A stretch of 64,000 nt of DNA from Mycobacterium lepromatosis (GCF_000975265.2 NZ_CP083405.1:2046001-2110000), one strand, 5' to 3'. Shown: positions 10,010 through 21,484, counted from the first letter of the stretch. Notes: generated by a model not told the origin, from the sequence alone. Numbers and translations are program-made.

Positions 10010-10791
10010 TTATGTTCCAAATTCCCAGAATTGCAGGCCTTATAGAAAATCGCCGATCGACTTGGATTCGATGCATTTGGGGTTACGGCCATTTCTACGA
10101 GACGACGTTTGAAGGCTGGACCACAAGGGCTGCTATGGCAGTGACCGTTGAACGGGAGCAAATCAGCCTCACGGTGTCTAGCATGCCTTATCGGAGTCCG
10201 GCCACTCTCGCAATACCGACGGTCAGAGTCGACCACATTTCCGGCGGACATGTGAATTTCCGGACCGGTGCCGGATAGCATGAAGACTAGCACCGCGGCT
10301 ACGAATCGATTTGCCGAGTATCGGGCAGCCGGGTCGCGATGCTCGATGAAGCGCTGACCGCGATCCGCAAGCTCTGGACCGAAGAGTCAGTGACCTTTAC
10401 CGGACGCTTCCTTACCCTCCGATAACGCGTTGTGCTACTCCAAACCACTTAAGGTCCCACACCCGTCGATTGTGATCGATGGCTCAGAACCAAAGATTCT
10501 GCGGGTCATTGCACACCATGCCGACGAATGGAACATTCTTAGCTACGACGGGCCCGAGAATAGGACGTTGCAAACGCTAGCTCGAACACCGCATACGCTG
10601 AAATCGATGGCGACCCTTCCGAAATCCTGCACTCCGCACAAGTGCACCTGACCTCGATGGTGGCAGACCAAGGCGATGAGAACCTGGCGATGTTGCCGGA
10701 ATTCAAGCGACTCGACTGCGAGCGCATGATATTTTCATTTCCCAAGCCACCAACGGTGGAGCTACTCGAACGCTGCACCGCACTCAAATGA
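10010..10791 (+). pseudogene. Luciferase-like (LLM class, probably F420-dependent) oxidoreductase, decayed
   Basis: The remains follow the order of an LLM-class flavin or F420 monooxygenase-type enzyme. They read GYGHFYETTFEGWTT near 10080, SLTVSSMPYRSPATLA and VDHISGGHVNFRTGAG near 10170-10275, VAMLDEALTAIRKLWTEE and VTFTGRF near 10335-10410, and HPSIVIDGSEPKILRVIAHH and ADEWNI near 10450-10540. The tail runs to a TGA at 10789-10791. Frameshifts separate the blocks and the N-terminal start is not clear. I do not recall such a gene between proA and Rv2434c in M. tuberculosis, so it may be an ancestral gene lost there or an M. leprae-lineage placement. Confidence 0.8.
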
Positions 10792-10799
10792 ACACTGCT

Positions 10800-11700
10800 A
10801 AAGGGAAGAGCACTGCTAAAAGCACCGATTCCCGCTCAACTCACCTATTGCTCTGGGCCGCTCGTAGATCGGCCGGCCCAAGTCCTGCATTGGCAGAGGT
10901 TTACGCATCACAATCTGTTCGAGGTGGTCACGATCGGCCTCCAGCGTTGTCCCCTCTTCTAGCACGTATGCCCCGGATTGTGTTCACGTGTCAGTGTGGT
11001 CACGCCCAGGAACGTCCCTCGATGAGCATACCAATCGACATGAAGGCGTCATCGTAGCCGATTGCGGTCAAACGGACACTGCTGGTGCCCAAGAACAATC
11101 ATCGCCTTGAGCACCGCACCCGTGTATTGCACGGTTGCGTCAGCCCCATAGTGCACCACCTTGGCATTCGGAATCAGCGCCTACTAGATCGCTAAGATCC
11201 AGTCGCAGTTCGGGGTTCATCACTGTGCGCAAGGCGCCCTACGACACGACGCGCGCTAGTTGTCGAGAAGTCGTCATGCGCGTCGTCAAGATGAAGCTGT
11301 TCTGGGCGAGCAGCATACCCGACCCACCGCAAGAACATCACCAGCGTGGCAGCGTAGTAGGTGGGCGAATTCAGCCTGACCGTCGTGCAGTATTCGGCAT
11401 TGCCAGGCCAAACCCCGATCAACACGAACCATGCAACTTCGAGAAGATCCCGAGCAGTCGTTTGCGCCAACTTCCCTTCCGGCGTTCCCTGAAGCACCAT
11501 GATGTTGAGCCCAGGGAGCAACAGCACCAACACCAGGAAGCCGAACAGTATGGTGAAGATCCGTACCGAGCCTTTTCCGGCCAGAAACTCCGAATCTGTG
11601 ACAAGCAGCAGCAACAACACGCCGAGCGGCAGCAGATAGTTGCGCAGTAAGCCTACTTACCTAACCAGGTGACTTTTCCTGCACGGCAGTACATGCTGCA
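10800..11700 (-). pseudogene. MscS-like channel with cyclic-nucleotide-binding domain (Rv2434c-like), decayed
   Basis: The N-terminal membrane part is readable from about 11690 down: LRNYLLPLGVLLLLLVT, then TILFGFLVLVLLLPGLNIMV and ARDLLEVAWFVLIGVWPGN. These are the first transmembrane helices of the small-conductance channel type. Near 10970-11060 the shifted frames give MSIGMLIEG and FLGVTTLTREHNPGHT, part of a cNMP-binding domain. The MscS beta domain between them is largely lost. It sits just downstream of the adenylate cyclase remnant on the same strand, as Rv2434c follows Rv2435c, suggesting a former cAMP-maker and cAMP-responder pair. Confidence 0.78.
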
Positions 11701-11789
11701 TTTCGGTGAGAGGGATGATCCGGACGGGCAAGCCGACAGCGATACCAACGGCTCGGTAGAACCACGACGAATGGAAGGTGTTCATCACC

Positions 11790-13990
11790 GCTTCGATGCC
11801 CAATAGATCACTTCATCAGTTTCATCTATCGACATCGCACCGACCGGCGTGAAGTGTCAAACGTCCCGAATCGATTTGTATACCTGCGAGCGGACATGGA
11901 TGCCGAGCTGCTGTGAGCCACTGTGCATTCGATAGGCTAGACTTACCGCACAATCGCACATGTCACAGACAGACCGGATCGATTCACCAGCTTGCTGACG
12001 ACGTTGCCGATGTTAATATCAATTCAAAGACACGGCTAGTGGCCAGCTTGGCTGTTGAATCCATCGATGATTTACCACATTTCCACCGCACACCCGACGC
12101 TTCGCTGAATGTTATCCAATCGTGGAATTGTTAAACTCCAACTAGCAAGTTAGCCATTGTGGAACATGCGCATACGTTCGATGCCGAAGGTTCAGCGAAC
12201 GCATCAAACTTTCGTAATAATCAATCCAAAATCCCGACCAATTCATCACCCGATAGATTTTGAAAATATCATCAATCTCAACGCTGTAGGCAAAATGATG
12301 GCAACGTCCTGGTTTTTTGTTCAATGGTCTCCTGATCCTCACGATACCGTTGCACAACCGACTCGGGCATCAGTGCCAACAACAGCTGGTCTTTTTCGTA
12401 CACTGCCCGTTGTGAGCAGCTCTTCCTGATCACTAGATCAGAACTCATCTCGTTGAAAGTAGCAGTGATAGAATAGATTTCGTCGCGTGAAAATACCTGG
12501 TATGTCGACCACGTAGTCGCCGGAATTGATCTTCTGCATGCGGTCCTCTAGCCTCCGGATAGACAGCAAAAGTATCTGGGCAAGCAGCATCGAAGCGACA
12601 TAGATGACAAAAATCACCGCGACTGTCAAAACCGGTGTCTTGTTGAATTTGCTCAGAGGCGCAGAAGCATCCGAATCGTCTCGGGTTGTCAGAATCGACC
12701 AGTGCAGATCGGAGTTCGGTACTGTCAAAAGGGCTTGGTGTTCCATTTCTTTATTGTCTCGATAGTGGGTGGCGGTGAAGGTTCCGGTCTGTCCGCGTTG
12801 GGCAGCGAGAAGACTCGCACCTGGAACCAGCTGCACCAGTGTTGAGCCACCCAACTCGATCACTGTGTCTACGACGTCGAGTGCAATGCCGGTAGCTACC
12901 ACCTCGAGCCGGTATTCTTGCGGGTCTTCTAGCAAGAGCCGTGAATCCGAACGCATCAAATTGTCTAGTCCAGCCAAATATGTCTCGGTCGATGGGACCA
13001 TGCAGGCAGCTTCCCAATGAATGTTTGTCGGCAGTCATAATCTTATTAGTCTTCGAAATCGACAGCGGCAGAGCCATGACACCTTCGATCTTGCCGTTCA
13101 TTCCGACTGGCGACACCACCCACACGGTGGGCGCAGCAAGTTGAGGCTGATACTGCTGGAATTCGGTGATCCAGAAGAAATCGAAATCTTTGAACCGCAA
13201 CACTTTTGGTACACATCTCGTAGGTTAGATTCGCTATAGGGGCCAGTAAGGATATTGGTTACGAGGCCGAGGACCGTGTCGACCGAGTAAACAGCGTTGC
13301 CCTGCATTTTCAGCCAACAGCACACTCCGATTATTCAAAGCAGGCGACAATATCGCGAAGAAAAAATTGCAGCGGGAATCAACTGCTAACCATGCATAGC
13401 CAGCGGTGGCGGCTTCATACACCCACCGAATCAAATACCGACGTGAACGGTGTCGTACAGTATACTTGAAAGTATTTCTGGGAATTAAAAATTGGCAGAA
13501 TCTCGTTAGGATCGATTGTTTCACAAGTCATTTGACTGATCATCTTACTTATTGTAGTAGTTCACAATCGCCTGTTGCGGAGGAGAATTGATCGTCGTGT
13601 TAGTGACTTGGGCGAAGCCCACGCTGAATGCGATCCTCATGTCGAGGATACCGAACCCATTGTTCGTAGATGATCAGCGATCCTCCCCAACACGCAGCGC
13701 CTCTACCGATCGTTTATATCACTCATGCAATTCGACCAACCGCTCGGATTCGACTTGCCGTAATGCATTGCGACCGGATAAAGCACCGATGACACCAACC
13801 ATGCCCACCTACAGCACACTGCAGACCAACAGCTTGGACAGACACCCACCCGGAAAACCGGCGCCTACCCTTGCGGTCCTGCCGCATCGTTCCCTCATTG
13901 GCCGCAACGGTTTCTGCCTAGGGATCCTATAGTATGTTAGGTTACTCGCTGTCAATCGCCTTCCTGCATCCTTCTGGCCAAACTCAGCAT
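11790..13990 (-). pseudogene. Membrane adenylate cyclase with extracellular sensor and HAMP (Rv2435c-like), decayed
   Basis: A class III cyclase of about 730 residues is recognisable throughout. Near 13900 the first membrane helix reads LLVCSVL / VGMVGVIGALSGRNALRQVE. The extracellular sensor gives VTNILTGPYSESNLRDVYQK near 13200 and PVGMNGKIEGVMALPLSISK near 13080. A second helix and HAMP (VIFVIYVASMLLAQIL, RRLEDRMQKINSGDYVVDIP) lie at 12480-12620. The cyclase part gives LLALMPESVVQRYREDQETI near 12330 and IHVRSQVYKSIRDV near 11880. Stops and frameshifts are frequent. The catalytic metal-binding residues cannot be traced in one frame. Confidence 0.88.
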
Positions 13991-14719
13991 CGACTAACGG
14001 AACAGACTAGCGCGCGGACTTCAGGACCAAAGAGCCAAACGCGGGTACTGTTAAAGTCACCCTTGGTCGACGTCTTTACGTCGAAGATCGCTGTGATACA
14101 TATTTCGATTACATGCCCTCGTATCAGACGATGATCGAAATATCCCGCATGTATCGTTGCTGCGTATTATTATCGCTATGCTGATCATAGCATATTGCTG
14201 GTGTATGACACCACCGATCTGGGTAAGCAGATCCGAAGAGCCCTTTCAAAAGAACTTTTAGCAAGATAACCTCACCGAGCGTAGTGCAAGGCAATTGTCA
14301 TGAACCGGTATGAAAGCAAACTAATGAGCGAACGACTACATCGGTAAAGCTCCTGCCAAGCACCGGGACTTGATCCGTAAGTCAAGCATGAAAAAATCAG
14401 CAAGACAAAATTTTTTAGGAAAACTGCTGCGAAGGTTAGCATGTGGCAGCATCCAGGGTTCACGATCCGGAGGTGTTCCAACTGGAGCTGTTGCAAGCGA
14501 TCACGTTTAACATCGTAATCGACAATGACGATCTTCACCCGAAGAACTAGTCTGCGAGATGATTGATAGCAACAAAAACGTTTCTATGACGCGGCGCTCT
14601 TAGTGCATCTGGATCCTTGGTTGACGGAATGGGGCAAGTAATTAATGATAAGAATAGCATTGACACGATTAGTCTCGAAGACCTGGCGACTGAAGCGGAG
14701 TCTTGGAATATGGGGCCGG
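13991..14719. other. Unassigned 0.7-kb stretch between cyclase and ribokinase remnants
   Basis: No gene family is recognised here. GC content falls below that of the flanks. A short open frame on the plus strand near 14440-14560 (RVHDPEVFQLELLQ) and one on the minus strand with a hydrophobic run (VFLKNFVLLIFSCL) look like chance or heavily worn remnants. Confidence 0.5.
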
Positions 14720-15530
14720 GCACGTAACTGCGTGATAGGGAGTGTAAACATGGATCTGAAGTTAAACGTTGCTCGGCTTCCCCCGAGCGAGACCGTATTG
14801 ACGTCGTCAGTAACCTGCACACCCGGCGGCAAACGCGGCAAATTAAACTCTAGCGGCAGGCGCGTGCGAAAGGACAGCTGGTCGGCAACCACCTTGCCAC
14901 TGGGTAATTGGCGAGCACACCTCCTGACCAACGGTGTTGGCCTAGAGGGAACTGTCAACGTGCCCGGACCGAGCGGCACAGCAGTTATCTCGTAGTTGAC
15001 GCCAGTGCCGAAAACACCATCGTGGTAGCGCTGGGCGTGAACAGCCAGCTGACACTCGTTTATGCTGCCATACAGCAAAAGTCCGGTCACCCGGAGCGGT
15101 CTTCATGCCCAATGCCTCACCGGCAGGACCGCATCCAGGGCCGCTAACTGAACTGTCGGCCCTCGCCGGCGCCGTGATCGAAAAAACCTGAGGAGAGCAA
15201 ATGACCTTGTTCGCCAAGCTACTTCGTGACTACTCTAGGCACGTTGGGTACGCAATATATTGGTGCGGGTGATGGGTTCGCAATATACTCTCCGGCAATT
15301 GCCCCTGTGGATACCAGCCGGGGCCGGCAATGTGTTCACCAGAGTCCTAGCCACGAATTGGTGACGCAAACCGGGCCCGCTGAGTCGAGCTTTAAGGCTC
15401 ACCGGTTGCGCACCGTGTAGCCTGCGCCTACAGGGCAGGGCGCACTCACTATACCGCACGGTACTGCTACCCGACTCCGGTGACTGCACACCCAATGCCG
15501 ACTCGCTCGAAAGAAGCCAGCCAATGAAAA
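14720..15530 (+). pseudogene. rbsK: Ribokinase RbsK (Rv2436-like), decayed
   Basis: PfkB-family sugar kinase blocks occur in order on the plus strand. They read VIGSVNMDLKLNVARLPPSE and TVLTSSVTCTPGGKRGKL (the N-terminal GSxNxD and GGKG motifs, here GGKRGK) near 14735-14850, then HLLTNGVGLEGTVNVPGPSG near 14920-14990 and VDASAENTIVVALGVNSQL near 14995-15055. Finally comes AGAGNVFTRVLATNW near 15315, a worn GAGD catalytic motif with Asp replaced by Asn. Frameshifts and deletions separate them. It phosphorylated ribose in the ancestor. The end merges in frame with the next gene, as in a tight operon. Confidence 0.87.
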
Positions 15531-16170
15531 CCACCGCAGCCGATATTGCTCTCGTGCTGTTTGCGGTTTTTATCGTGCTGGAATTTTTCTGGCATAGTTG
15601 GTTACAGCGCCAGCGTACTGGATCGACCGGATTGTGTAGCACCAACAGCTACATTGGTTCACTGGAATCGATGGTCGGGGTGAGCTTTGTCATCACACTG
15701 GAGATGCCAGTGATCTAACTAATGATAGAGCAGAACAAGGTTTTTTAAAATTTTCAGTGTACTGCGGGTAGCTTAGACGCAGGTCACCGAGACCCTCGTC
15801 GCACTTACCAGGCTAGTATCGATAGTTTATGCACAACTGTAGATGGGCGATTCCTGGCCAATTGGCGTGGACGAACAGGAAACCACGATGTTGGCGCACA
15901 TCGGCGTATTCGGGCTTGGGCGCAATCCTATCGACATCGTCATGTGCATATTTGTACTAGAGATTGCTTTTTTGACAAAGCATTTCGATTCCATCGCAGG
16001 GTCAATCGTGCTTGTCTCCACGACCAAGGTACAAGTCCACCGGTGTCTAAGAACCTTGCCGGCTGCGGACGCGAGACGACGCTTATCGCTGCTAGACCAC
16101 CATCGTTGGCCGGTTCATCTCTGGTGTCAGACTGATCAGCTAACGACACTTGGCGCACATAATGTGCGAT
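15524..16170 (+). pseudogene. Small membrane protein of the phospholipid/isoprenylcysteine methyltransferase type (Rv2437-like), decayed
   Basis: A clear start (MKTTAADIALVLFAVFIVLE) gives one transmembrane helix. At 15843-16020 another frame reads GDSWPIGVDEQETTMLAHIG and VFGLGRNPIDIVMCIFVLEI. This fits the ICMT/PEMT-like pattern of S-adenosylmethionine membrane methyltransferases ('GxxWRIGVD......L...GxFxxVRNPIF'). A stop at 15716-15718 and frameshifts break it. M. tuberculosis Rv2437 follows rbsK in the same way. The methyltransferase type is an inference from pattern only. Confidence 0.7.
16154..16168. repeat. Short inverted repeat near the nadE 3' end
   Basis: CGCACAT and ATGTGCG flank a single A, a 7-bp perfect inverted repeat about 120 bases beyond the nadE stop. 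There is no T run, so a terminator role is not supported; it may be chance. Confidence 0.35.
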
Positions 16171-16288
16171 GACCAGAACGGTACCGGTTTCACGGCTGCG
16201 GCTCGCCGCTAACAGCACCGACAGACAGCGACCAGCGGTGAACCCGGTCAGGAAAGCCCTCCTGATCTGGAAGACGCGCCGTAACCGG

Positions 16289-18331
16289 CTACTTTTCAGG
16301 AACCTCGCGTTCGATCTCATCGAGCCAGATCCGTGCGGACATATCTGACGGGGCTCGCCAATCACCACGCGGCGATAGCGCTCCTCCATGAGACACCTTG
16401 GGGCCATTGGGCAAGGCTGATCGTTTGAACTGACTAAACGAATAGAACCTTTGCACAAAAATCTGCAGCCAATGCTTAATTTCCTTAAGCGAGTAAGACA
16501 GTCGTTTATCCTCGGGGAACTCTGGAGGCCACTTACCGCAATCGGGATCGTTCCAGGCGTGCCAGGTCAGGAAAGCGATCTTCGATGGACGAAATCCGTA
16601 CCGCAAGACCTGAAACAACGAAAAATCTTGTAAGGCAAATGGACCAACCTTTGCTTCGCTGCTCTGAAGTTCTCCTTCACCACCGCTTGGAATAAGTTCC
16701 GGAGTGATCTCGGTATCGAGCACCGACTGCAGTACATCATCGACCTGCTCCTCGAATTGACCCGAGGCAATAACCCAGCGGATCAGGTGCTGCACCAAAG
16801 TCTTTGGAACACCAGCATTGATGTTATAGTGAGACATTTGATCACCCACACCGTAGGTCGACCAACCCAGCCCAAGCTCTGACAGGTCACTGGTGCCGAG
16901 TACGATGCCACCATGCTGGTTGGCCAGCCGGAAGAGGTAATCGGTGCGCAGTCCCGCCTGGACGTTCTCGAAGGTGACATCGTAAGCCGCCTCGCCTCGT
17001 GAGAACGGATGACCGATCTCTTTCAGCATTAACGTTGCGGTGTCTCTGATGTCGATTTCCGTAAAAGTAACACCCAATGCGCGACACAGCTCGGTGGCAT
17101 TGCGTTTGGTGCGATTGCCGGTCACGAATCCGGGCAGCGTGAATGCGAGAATGTCGCTGCGCGGGCGGCTTTCCCGGTCCATCACGCGCGCAGCGACGAT
17201 CAGCGCATGTGTCGAATCTAGCCCGCCAGAAACTCCGATAACAACCTTTGGGTAGTCCAATGCACGCAACCGTTGGTCAAGCCCGGAAACCTGGATGTTG
17301 TAGGCCTCGCAGCAATCCTGCTGTAACCGCTGCGGATCGGCTGGGACGAAAGGAAAACGCTCAACCCCCCGCAGCAATCCGATGTCGCCGACCGGCGGCT
17401 CGAGCCGAAACTCGATGCGCCGGAATGGCTCAACTAACGTCCGGTGATGGCGACGGTTGTCATTGAAGGTGCCCATGCGCAATCGCTCGGATCGAAGCAG
17501 TTCGGTGTCGACGTCGGCGACCGAGCGGTGCTCCCCTTTGGGGAAACGCTCGGACTCCGCTAGCAGCACCCCGTTCTCCCAGATCATCGTCTGGCCGTCC
17601 CAGGCCAAGTCGGTCGTGGACTCACCCTCCCCCGCGGCGGCATAGATGTAAGCGGCTAGACACCGCAACGACGCCGAGCGGGCCAGCAGGCGGCGGTCTT
17701 CGGCGCGGCCGATCGTGATCGGGCTGCCCGACAGATTCGCCAACACCGTCGCGCCTGCCAACGCGGCTTCGGCACTGGGCGGTACCGGCACGAACATGTC
17801 CTCACAGATCTCAACGTGCAGCACCAAGCCGAGCAGATCGGCCGCGGCGAACAGCAGGTCGGGACCGAACGGAGCCCGCAAGTTACCGATACCAATGATG
17901 CCACGTTCGTCGTCTCCAGGTGCGAGTTGACGCCGCTCGTAGAACTCCCGGTAGGTGGGCAGGTACGACTTGGGTGCCACGCCGAGCACCACACCGCGGT
18001 GGATGATCACTGCGGTGTTGTAGATGCGATGCCGGTAGCGCAGCGGGGCACCGATGACCAAAACCGGCAACAGATCCTCGGAGGCCACGACGATATCGAG
18101 CACGGCGTCCTCGACAGCCTCGAGCAAAAGGTCTTGGAGCAAGATGTCCTCGATCGAGTACCCAGACAATGTCAGCTCCGGGAAGACGGCCACGGCAACG
18201 CCGTCGTCGTGACACTCGCGGGCCAACCGCAAAACCGATGTGGCATTGGTCGTCGGATCGCCGATGGAGGCATGATGGGTGCACGCCGCGACGCGGACAA
18301 AACCCTGACTGTAGGAGTTGTAGAAATCCAT
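16289..18331 (-). CDS. nadE: Glutamine-dependent NAD(+) synthetase NadE (Rv2438c)
   Basis: NadE amidates deamido-NAD to NAD using ATP and ammonia released from glutamine. The 680-residue length equals the two-domain mycobacterial enzyme. The N-terminal nitrilase-like glutaminase has its catalytic triad in place: E52 in FPELTLSG, K121 in APKSYLPTYREF, C176 in VEICEDMF. The C-terminal synthetase has the ATP loop VIGVSGGLDSTHAL near residues 364-377 and the deamido-NAD-binding stretch DLSELGLGWSTYGVGDQMSH. The ATG at 18331 matches the family start. No neighbour overlaps it; 217 bases separate it from proB. It completes the pathway begun by NadD in this window. Confidence 0.97.
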   Translation of the reverse strand: MDFYNSYSQGFVRVAACTHHASIGDPTTNATSVLRLARECHDDGVAVAVFPELTLSGYSIEDILLQDLLLEAVEDAVLDIVVASEDLLPVLVIGAPLRYRHRIYNTAVIIHRGVVLGVAPKSYLPTYREFYERRQLAPGDDERGIIGIGNLRAPFGPDLLFAAADLLGLVLHVEICEDMFVPVPPSAEAALAGATVLANLSGSPITIGRAEDRRLLARSASLRCLAAYIYAAAGEGESTTDLAWDGQTMIWENGVLLAESERFPKGEHRSVADVDTELLRSERLRMGTFNDNRRHHRTLVEPFRRIEFRLEPPVGDIGLLRGVERFPFVPADPQRLQQDCCEAYNIQVSGLDQRLRALDYPKVVIGVSGGLDSTHALIVAARVMDRESRPRSDILAFTLPGFVTGNRTKRNATELCRALGVTFTEIDIRDTATLMLKEIGHPFSRGEAAYDVTFENVQAGLRTDYLFRLANQHGGIVLGTSDLSELGLGWSTYGVGDQMSHYNINAGVPKTLVQHLIRWVIASGQFEEQVDDVLQSVLDTEITPELIPSGGEGELQSSEAKVGPFALQDFSLFQVLRYGFRPSKIAFLTWHAWNDPDCGKWPPEFPEDKRLSYSLKEIKHWLQIFVQRFYSFSQFKRSALPNGPKVSHGGALSPRGDWRAPSDMSARIWLDEIEREVPEK

Positions 18332-18548
18332 TGCCCTCTATATTGTCACCCGACTGGTGTCACCAAGCATTTGCCGGGTTGACACAATGAGCTGGCAGTG
18401 CGGCGCAAGCGTCCGCATAATGCCAGAGTTATCGGCGTGTCACTGTACAAACTACGCGCCCTCAGGTAGCGGTATTGGTCCCGCAAACACGCCGAGATCA
18501 TCTGAAGAGCAGATGTATCTCGATGCAACGAAGACATCCTGACCCGCA

Positions 18549-19652
18549 TCACATCGAGACGAGGTCGTCCGCGTGCACCGCGGGCCGGCGCAGCTCGCAG
18601 GGCAGTTCCGAGGTCGACCGGCCCATCATGGCGGCCAGCTCGGTCGCATCATAGGCGACCACACCGCGGGCGACCATCGTCGCGTCCGGTCCACGCAATT
18701 CCACGACATCACCGCCGTAGAACCGGCCTGAAACCGCGGTGATACCCGCGGCCAGCAGCGAGCGGCGTTGCTGTACGACTGCCCATACCGCACCCTCGTC
18801 GAGAGTTAACGAGCCGACAGAGTCGGCAGCATAGCGCAACCAAAACCGCCGGGCGGACATCCGGTCCGGCCGCGCGGCGAATACTGTGCCGACCGAGGCA
18901 TCGGTAAGAGCAGTTGCGGCGTCAGCCGCGGCAGCCAGCAGCACCGGCATGCCCGCGTCGGCGGCCAGTAGCGCCGACGACATCTTCGATACCATCCCAC
19001 CGGTTCCCAAGGAACTACCCCGGCTGGCGACCACACCATCGAGATCTGCCGGCCCGTTCACCTCGGGAACGAAGCGCGCACCGGTATTCTTCCGCGGATC
19101 CGAATCGTAGAGCCCGTTGATATCGGAGAGCAGCACCAGAGCTTCGGCACCGACCAGGTGCGCCACCACCGCCGAAAGCCGATCGTTGTCACCGAACCGG
19201 ATCTCGTTGGTAGCCACGGTGTCGTTCTCGTTGACAATTGCCACCGCATGCAGCGCGCGCAACCGATCTAGGGTGCGTTGAGCGTTGGTGTGTTGGGCTC
19301 GTATCGCAATATCCTGCGCAGTCAGCAGCACCTGCCCTACCGTGCGACCATACCGGGAGAACGCTGCACTCCACGAGTTCACCAGCGCAACCTGCCCGAC
19401 GCTAGCCGCGGCCTGTTTGGTCGCTAAATCTTTTGGGCGAAGTGATAATCCGAGCGGCTCAATGCCGGCAGCGATGGCACCCGAAGACACAATGACCACG
19501 TCGGTACCAGCTTTCATCCGCGCCTCTATCGCGTCGACCAGTCCGGCCAGCCGACTAGCATCGAATACCCCGGACGGTGTGGTGAGCGCGTTAGTCCCAA
19601 CCTTAACGACCAAACTCCGAGCAGCCCTGATGGCGTCGCGATGTATACTCAC
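18549..19652 (-). CDS. proB: Glutamate 5-kinase ProB (Rv2439c)
   Basis: ProB phosphorylates glutamate, the first step of proline synthesis. The 367-residue protein has the amino-acid kinase domain ([10 protein letters not shown] near residues 15-24, [11 protein letters not shown] near 53-63, NENDTVA near 140, [15 protein letters not shown] near 215-230) and a C-terminal PUA domain. It lies 6 bases downstream of obgE and so is probably translated from the same message. Its partner proA is dead in this window (8762-9860), so the product glutamyl-5-phosphate has no obvious local reductase. The protein itself shows no sign of decay. Confidence 0.96.
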   Translation of the reverse strand: MSIHRDAIRAARSLVVKVGTNALTTPSGVFDASRLAGLVDAIEARMKAGTDVVIVSSGAIAAGIEPLGLSLRPKDLATKQAAASVGQVALVNSWSAAFSRYGRTVGQVLLTAQDIAIRAQHTNAQRTLDRLRALHAVAIVNENDTVATNEIRFGDNDRLSAVVAHLVGAEALVLLSDINGLYDSDPRKNTGARFVPEVNGPADLDGVVASRGSSLGTGGMVSKMSSALLAADAGMPVLLAAAADAATALTDASVGTVFAARPDRMSARRFWLRYAADSVGSLTLDEGAVWAVVQQRRSLLAAGITAVSGRFYGGDVVELRGPDATMVARGVVAYDATELAAMMGRSTSELPCELRRPAVHADDLVSM

Positions 19653-19658
19653 AGCTCA

Positions 19659-21095
19659 TCACGGTGTTTGCCGGCGCTGATGCCGCGCCGCCTTACGCTC
19701 TGCGGCACCAACGCGGTAGTTACGTTCCAGCCTCGCGTCGGTGCCTCGACCCGACATTGCGACCGGTTGCCCCGCAGGCGTTTGTGGCTCCCAGTCGAAC
19801 ATCATCCCACCAATGGTCACTGTACACCCCGGCTGCGCACCCATCCGCAGCAGTTCGTCCTCTACACCGAGGCGGGCCAGCCGGTCGGCGAGATAGCCGA
19901 CCGCTTCGTCGTTATCGAAGTTAGTCTGGTGAATCCAGCGTTCAGGTCGCGTACCGGTAACCGCAAATCCGCCCTGTCCGTCCGGTTCAACGGTAAAGCC
20001 GCTGTCGTCGACAGGCACCGGACGAATCACTGACCGTCCCGGCACCAGCTCCGACCGCGTGGCGTGGTATGCAGAGACCATCTGCCACAATCCCAAAATC
20101 AACGGCTGCAGGTTTTCTCGGGTGACCGTTGACACACTAAACACCGGCCAACCGCGTTCGGCAGCAATGTCGTCGCGAACGAATTCCGCACGCTCACGGG
20201 CGTCCGGCACATCGATCTTGTTGAGCACCACCGCCCGGGGACGCTCAGCAAAGTCACCCAACGTCGTATCTCCTTGCAGTGTAGGGGTATAAGCTGCGAG
20301 TTCGGCCTCCAGCGCGTCGATGTCGCAGATCGGATCACGCCCCGGTTCTAAAGTCGCACAATCCACCACGTGCACCAGCACCGCGCACCGTTCGATATGC
20401 CGTAGAAAGTGCAGGCCCAGGCCACGACCCGCCGAAGCGCCCGGGATTAAACCAGGCACATCAGCGACGGTGAACGCATGCTCGTCGGCCGAGACCACGC
20501 CGAGATTGGGAACAAGCGTAGTGAACGGATAATCGGCAATCTTGGGTTTGGCCGCCGAGAGCACGGACACCAACGATGACTTTCCGGCCGAGGGAAACCC
20601 GATCAGACCGACATCGGCGACGCTCTTGAGCTCCAAGGTGAGATCACGAGACTGGCCTTTCTCACCGAGCAGTGCGAAGCTAGGCACTTTGCGAGTACGC
20701 GACGCGAGCGCTGCATTGCCCAAGCCGCCGCGACCGCCGGCAGCAGCTTGGAAACGAGTGCCGGCGCCTACCAGATCAGCCAACAACCGGCCGTCTTCGT
20801 CCATAACGACGGTGCCGTCGGGGACTTTGACTTCCAGATCCGCGCCGGCCGCACCGTCACGGTTGTTGCCCATCCCCTGCTTGCCGGACGGCGCGGTGAT
20901 GTGCGGCCGGAAATGAAAGTCCAACAAGGTGTGCACCTGAGGATCGACGACGAAGACCACGCTGCCGCCACGGCCACCATTGCCGCCATCGGGGCCACCT
21001 AACGGCTTGAACTTTGCGCGATGGATCGAAGCGCAGCCGTTACCGCCAGAACCCGCCCAGGTGTGGATTACAACGCGATCGACAAACCGAGGCAT
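19659..21095 (-). CDS. obgE: Obg GTPase, ribosome assembly and stress factor (Rv2440c)
   Basis: Obg is an essential GTPase that binds the 50S subunit. The N-terminal glycine-rich Obg fold is visible ([30 protein letters not shown]). It is followed by the G domain with G1 [11 protein letters not shown], switch region DYPFTTL, G3 DVPGLIPGA and G4 NKID, and then the OCT domain and a basic C-terminal tail. I chose ATG 21095, preceded by AGAGGA at 6 bases' spacing, giving 478 residues. An upstream GTG in frame at 21110 would overlap that Shine-Dalgarno sequence. It follows rplU-rpmA on the same strand, the classic L21-L27-Obg cluster. Confidence 0.96.
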   Translation of the reverse strand: MPRFVDRVVIHTWAGSGGNGCASIHRAKFKPLGGPDGGNGGRGGSVVFVVDPQVHTLLDFHFRPHITAPSGKQGMGNNRDGAAGADLEVKVPDGTVVMDEDGRLLADLVGAGTRFQAAAGGRGGLGNAALASRTRKVPSFALLGEKGQSRDLTLELKSVADVGLIGFPSAGKSSLVSVLSAAKPKIADYPFTTLVPNLGVVSADEHAFTVADVPGLIPGASAGRGLGLHFLRHIERCAVLVHVVDCATLEPGRDPICDIDALEAELAAYTPTLQGDTTLGDFAERPRAVVLNKIDVPDARERAEFVRDDIAAERGWPVFSVSTVTRENLQPLILGLWQMVSAYHATRSELVPGRSVIRPVPVDDSGFTVEPDGQGGFAVTGTRPERWIHQTNFDNDEAVGYLADRLARLGVEDELLRMGAQPGCTVTIGGMMFDWEPQTPAGQPVAMSGRGTDARLERNYRVGAAERKAARHQRRQTP

Positions 21096-21206
21096 CGGGG
21101 GTCCTCTCACCAGCTAACGAACACGTGTGTCGAAATCTACGTTTTGCAAAAACGCGAGAGTAACTACCTACAAAACGTCGATTTCGCGCGAAGGGCTCAA
21201 GGCGTT

Positions 21207-21473
21207 CTAGTCGGTGGTTACCCCTGCAGTGACAATGCTGACGGTCTTGCGTCCACGTTTGACGCCGAATTCGACGGCTCCTGCCGACGTGGCGAATAGT
21301 GTATCGTCGCCGCCGCGCCCGACGTTAACGCCAGGATGGAACTTGGTGCCACGCTGGCGGACCAGAATCTCACCAGCCTTGACGACCTGGCCCCCGAACC
21401 GTTTGACTCCCAGCCGCTGAGCGGCGGAATCGCGACCGTTACGCGAGCTAGAAGCTCCCTTCTTGTGTGCCAT
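21207..21473 (-). CDS. rpmA: 50S ribosomal protein L27 (Rv2441c)
   Basis: The 88-residue protein starts [16 protein letters not shown], the conserved N-terminal extension of L27 that reaches the peptidyl transferase centre. It continues with [19 protein letters not shown] and [11 protein letters not shown]. The length fits the family (85-90). It begins 11 bases after the rplU stop; obgE follows about 110 bases further on. Confidence 0.97.
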   Translation of the reverse strand: MAHKKGASSSRNGRDSAAQRLGVKRFGGQVVKAGEILVRQRGTKFHPGVNVGRGGDDTLFATSAGAVEFGVKRGRKTVSIVTAGVTTD

Positions 21474-21484
21474 CTGTTTGCTCC

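Noticed and set aside
14584..15090. Minus-strand open frame of 168 codons that at first looked like a DUF2993-type protein
   Set aside because: The plus strand of the same stretch gives ribokinase motifs in order (GSVNMDLKLNV, PGGKRGK, PGPSG), so the minus frame is a shadow of the rbsK remnant.
15843..16172. Plus-strand frame of 109 codons as a separate new gene
   Set aside because: It continues the Rv2437-type remnant started at 15524 after a frame break and has no start of its own.
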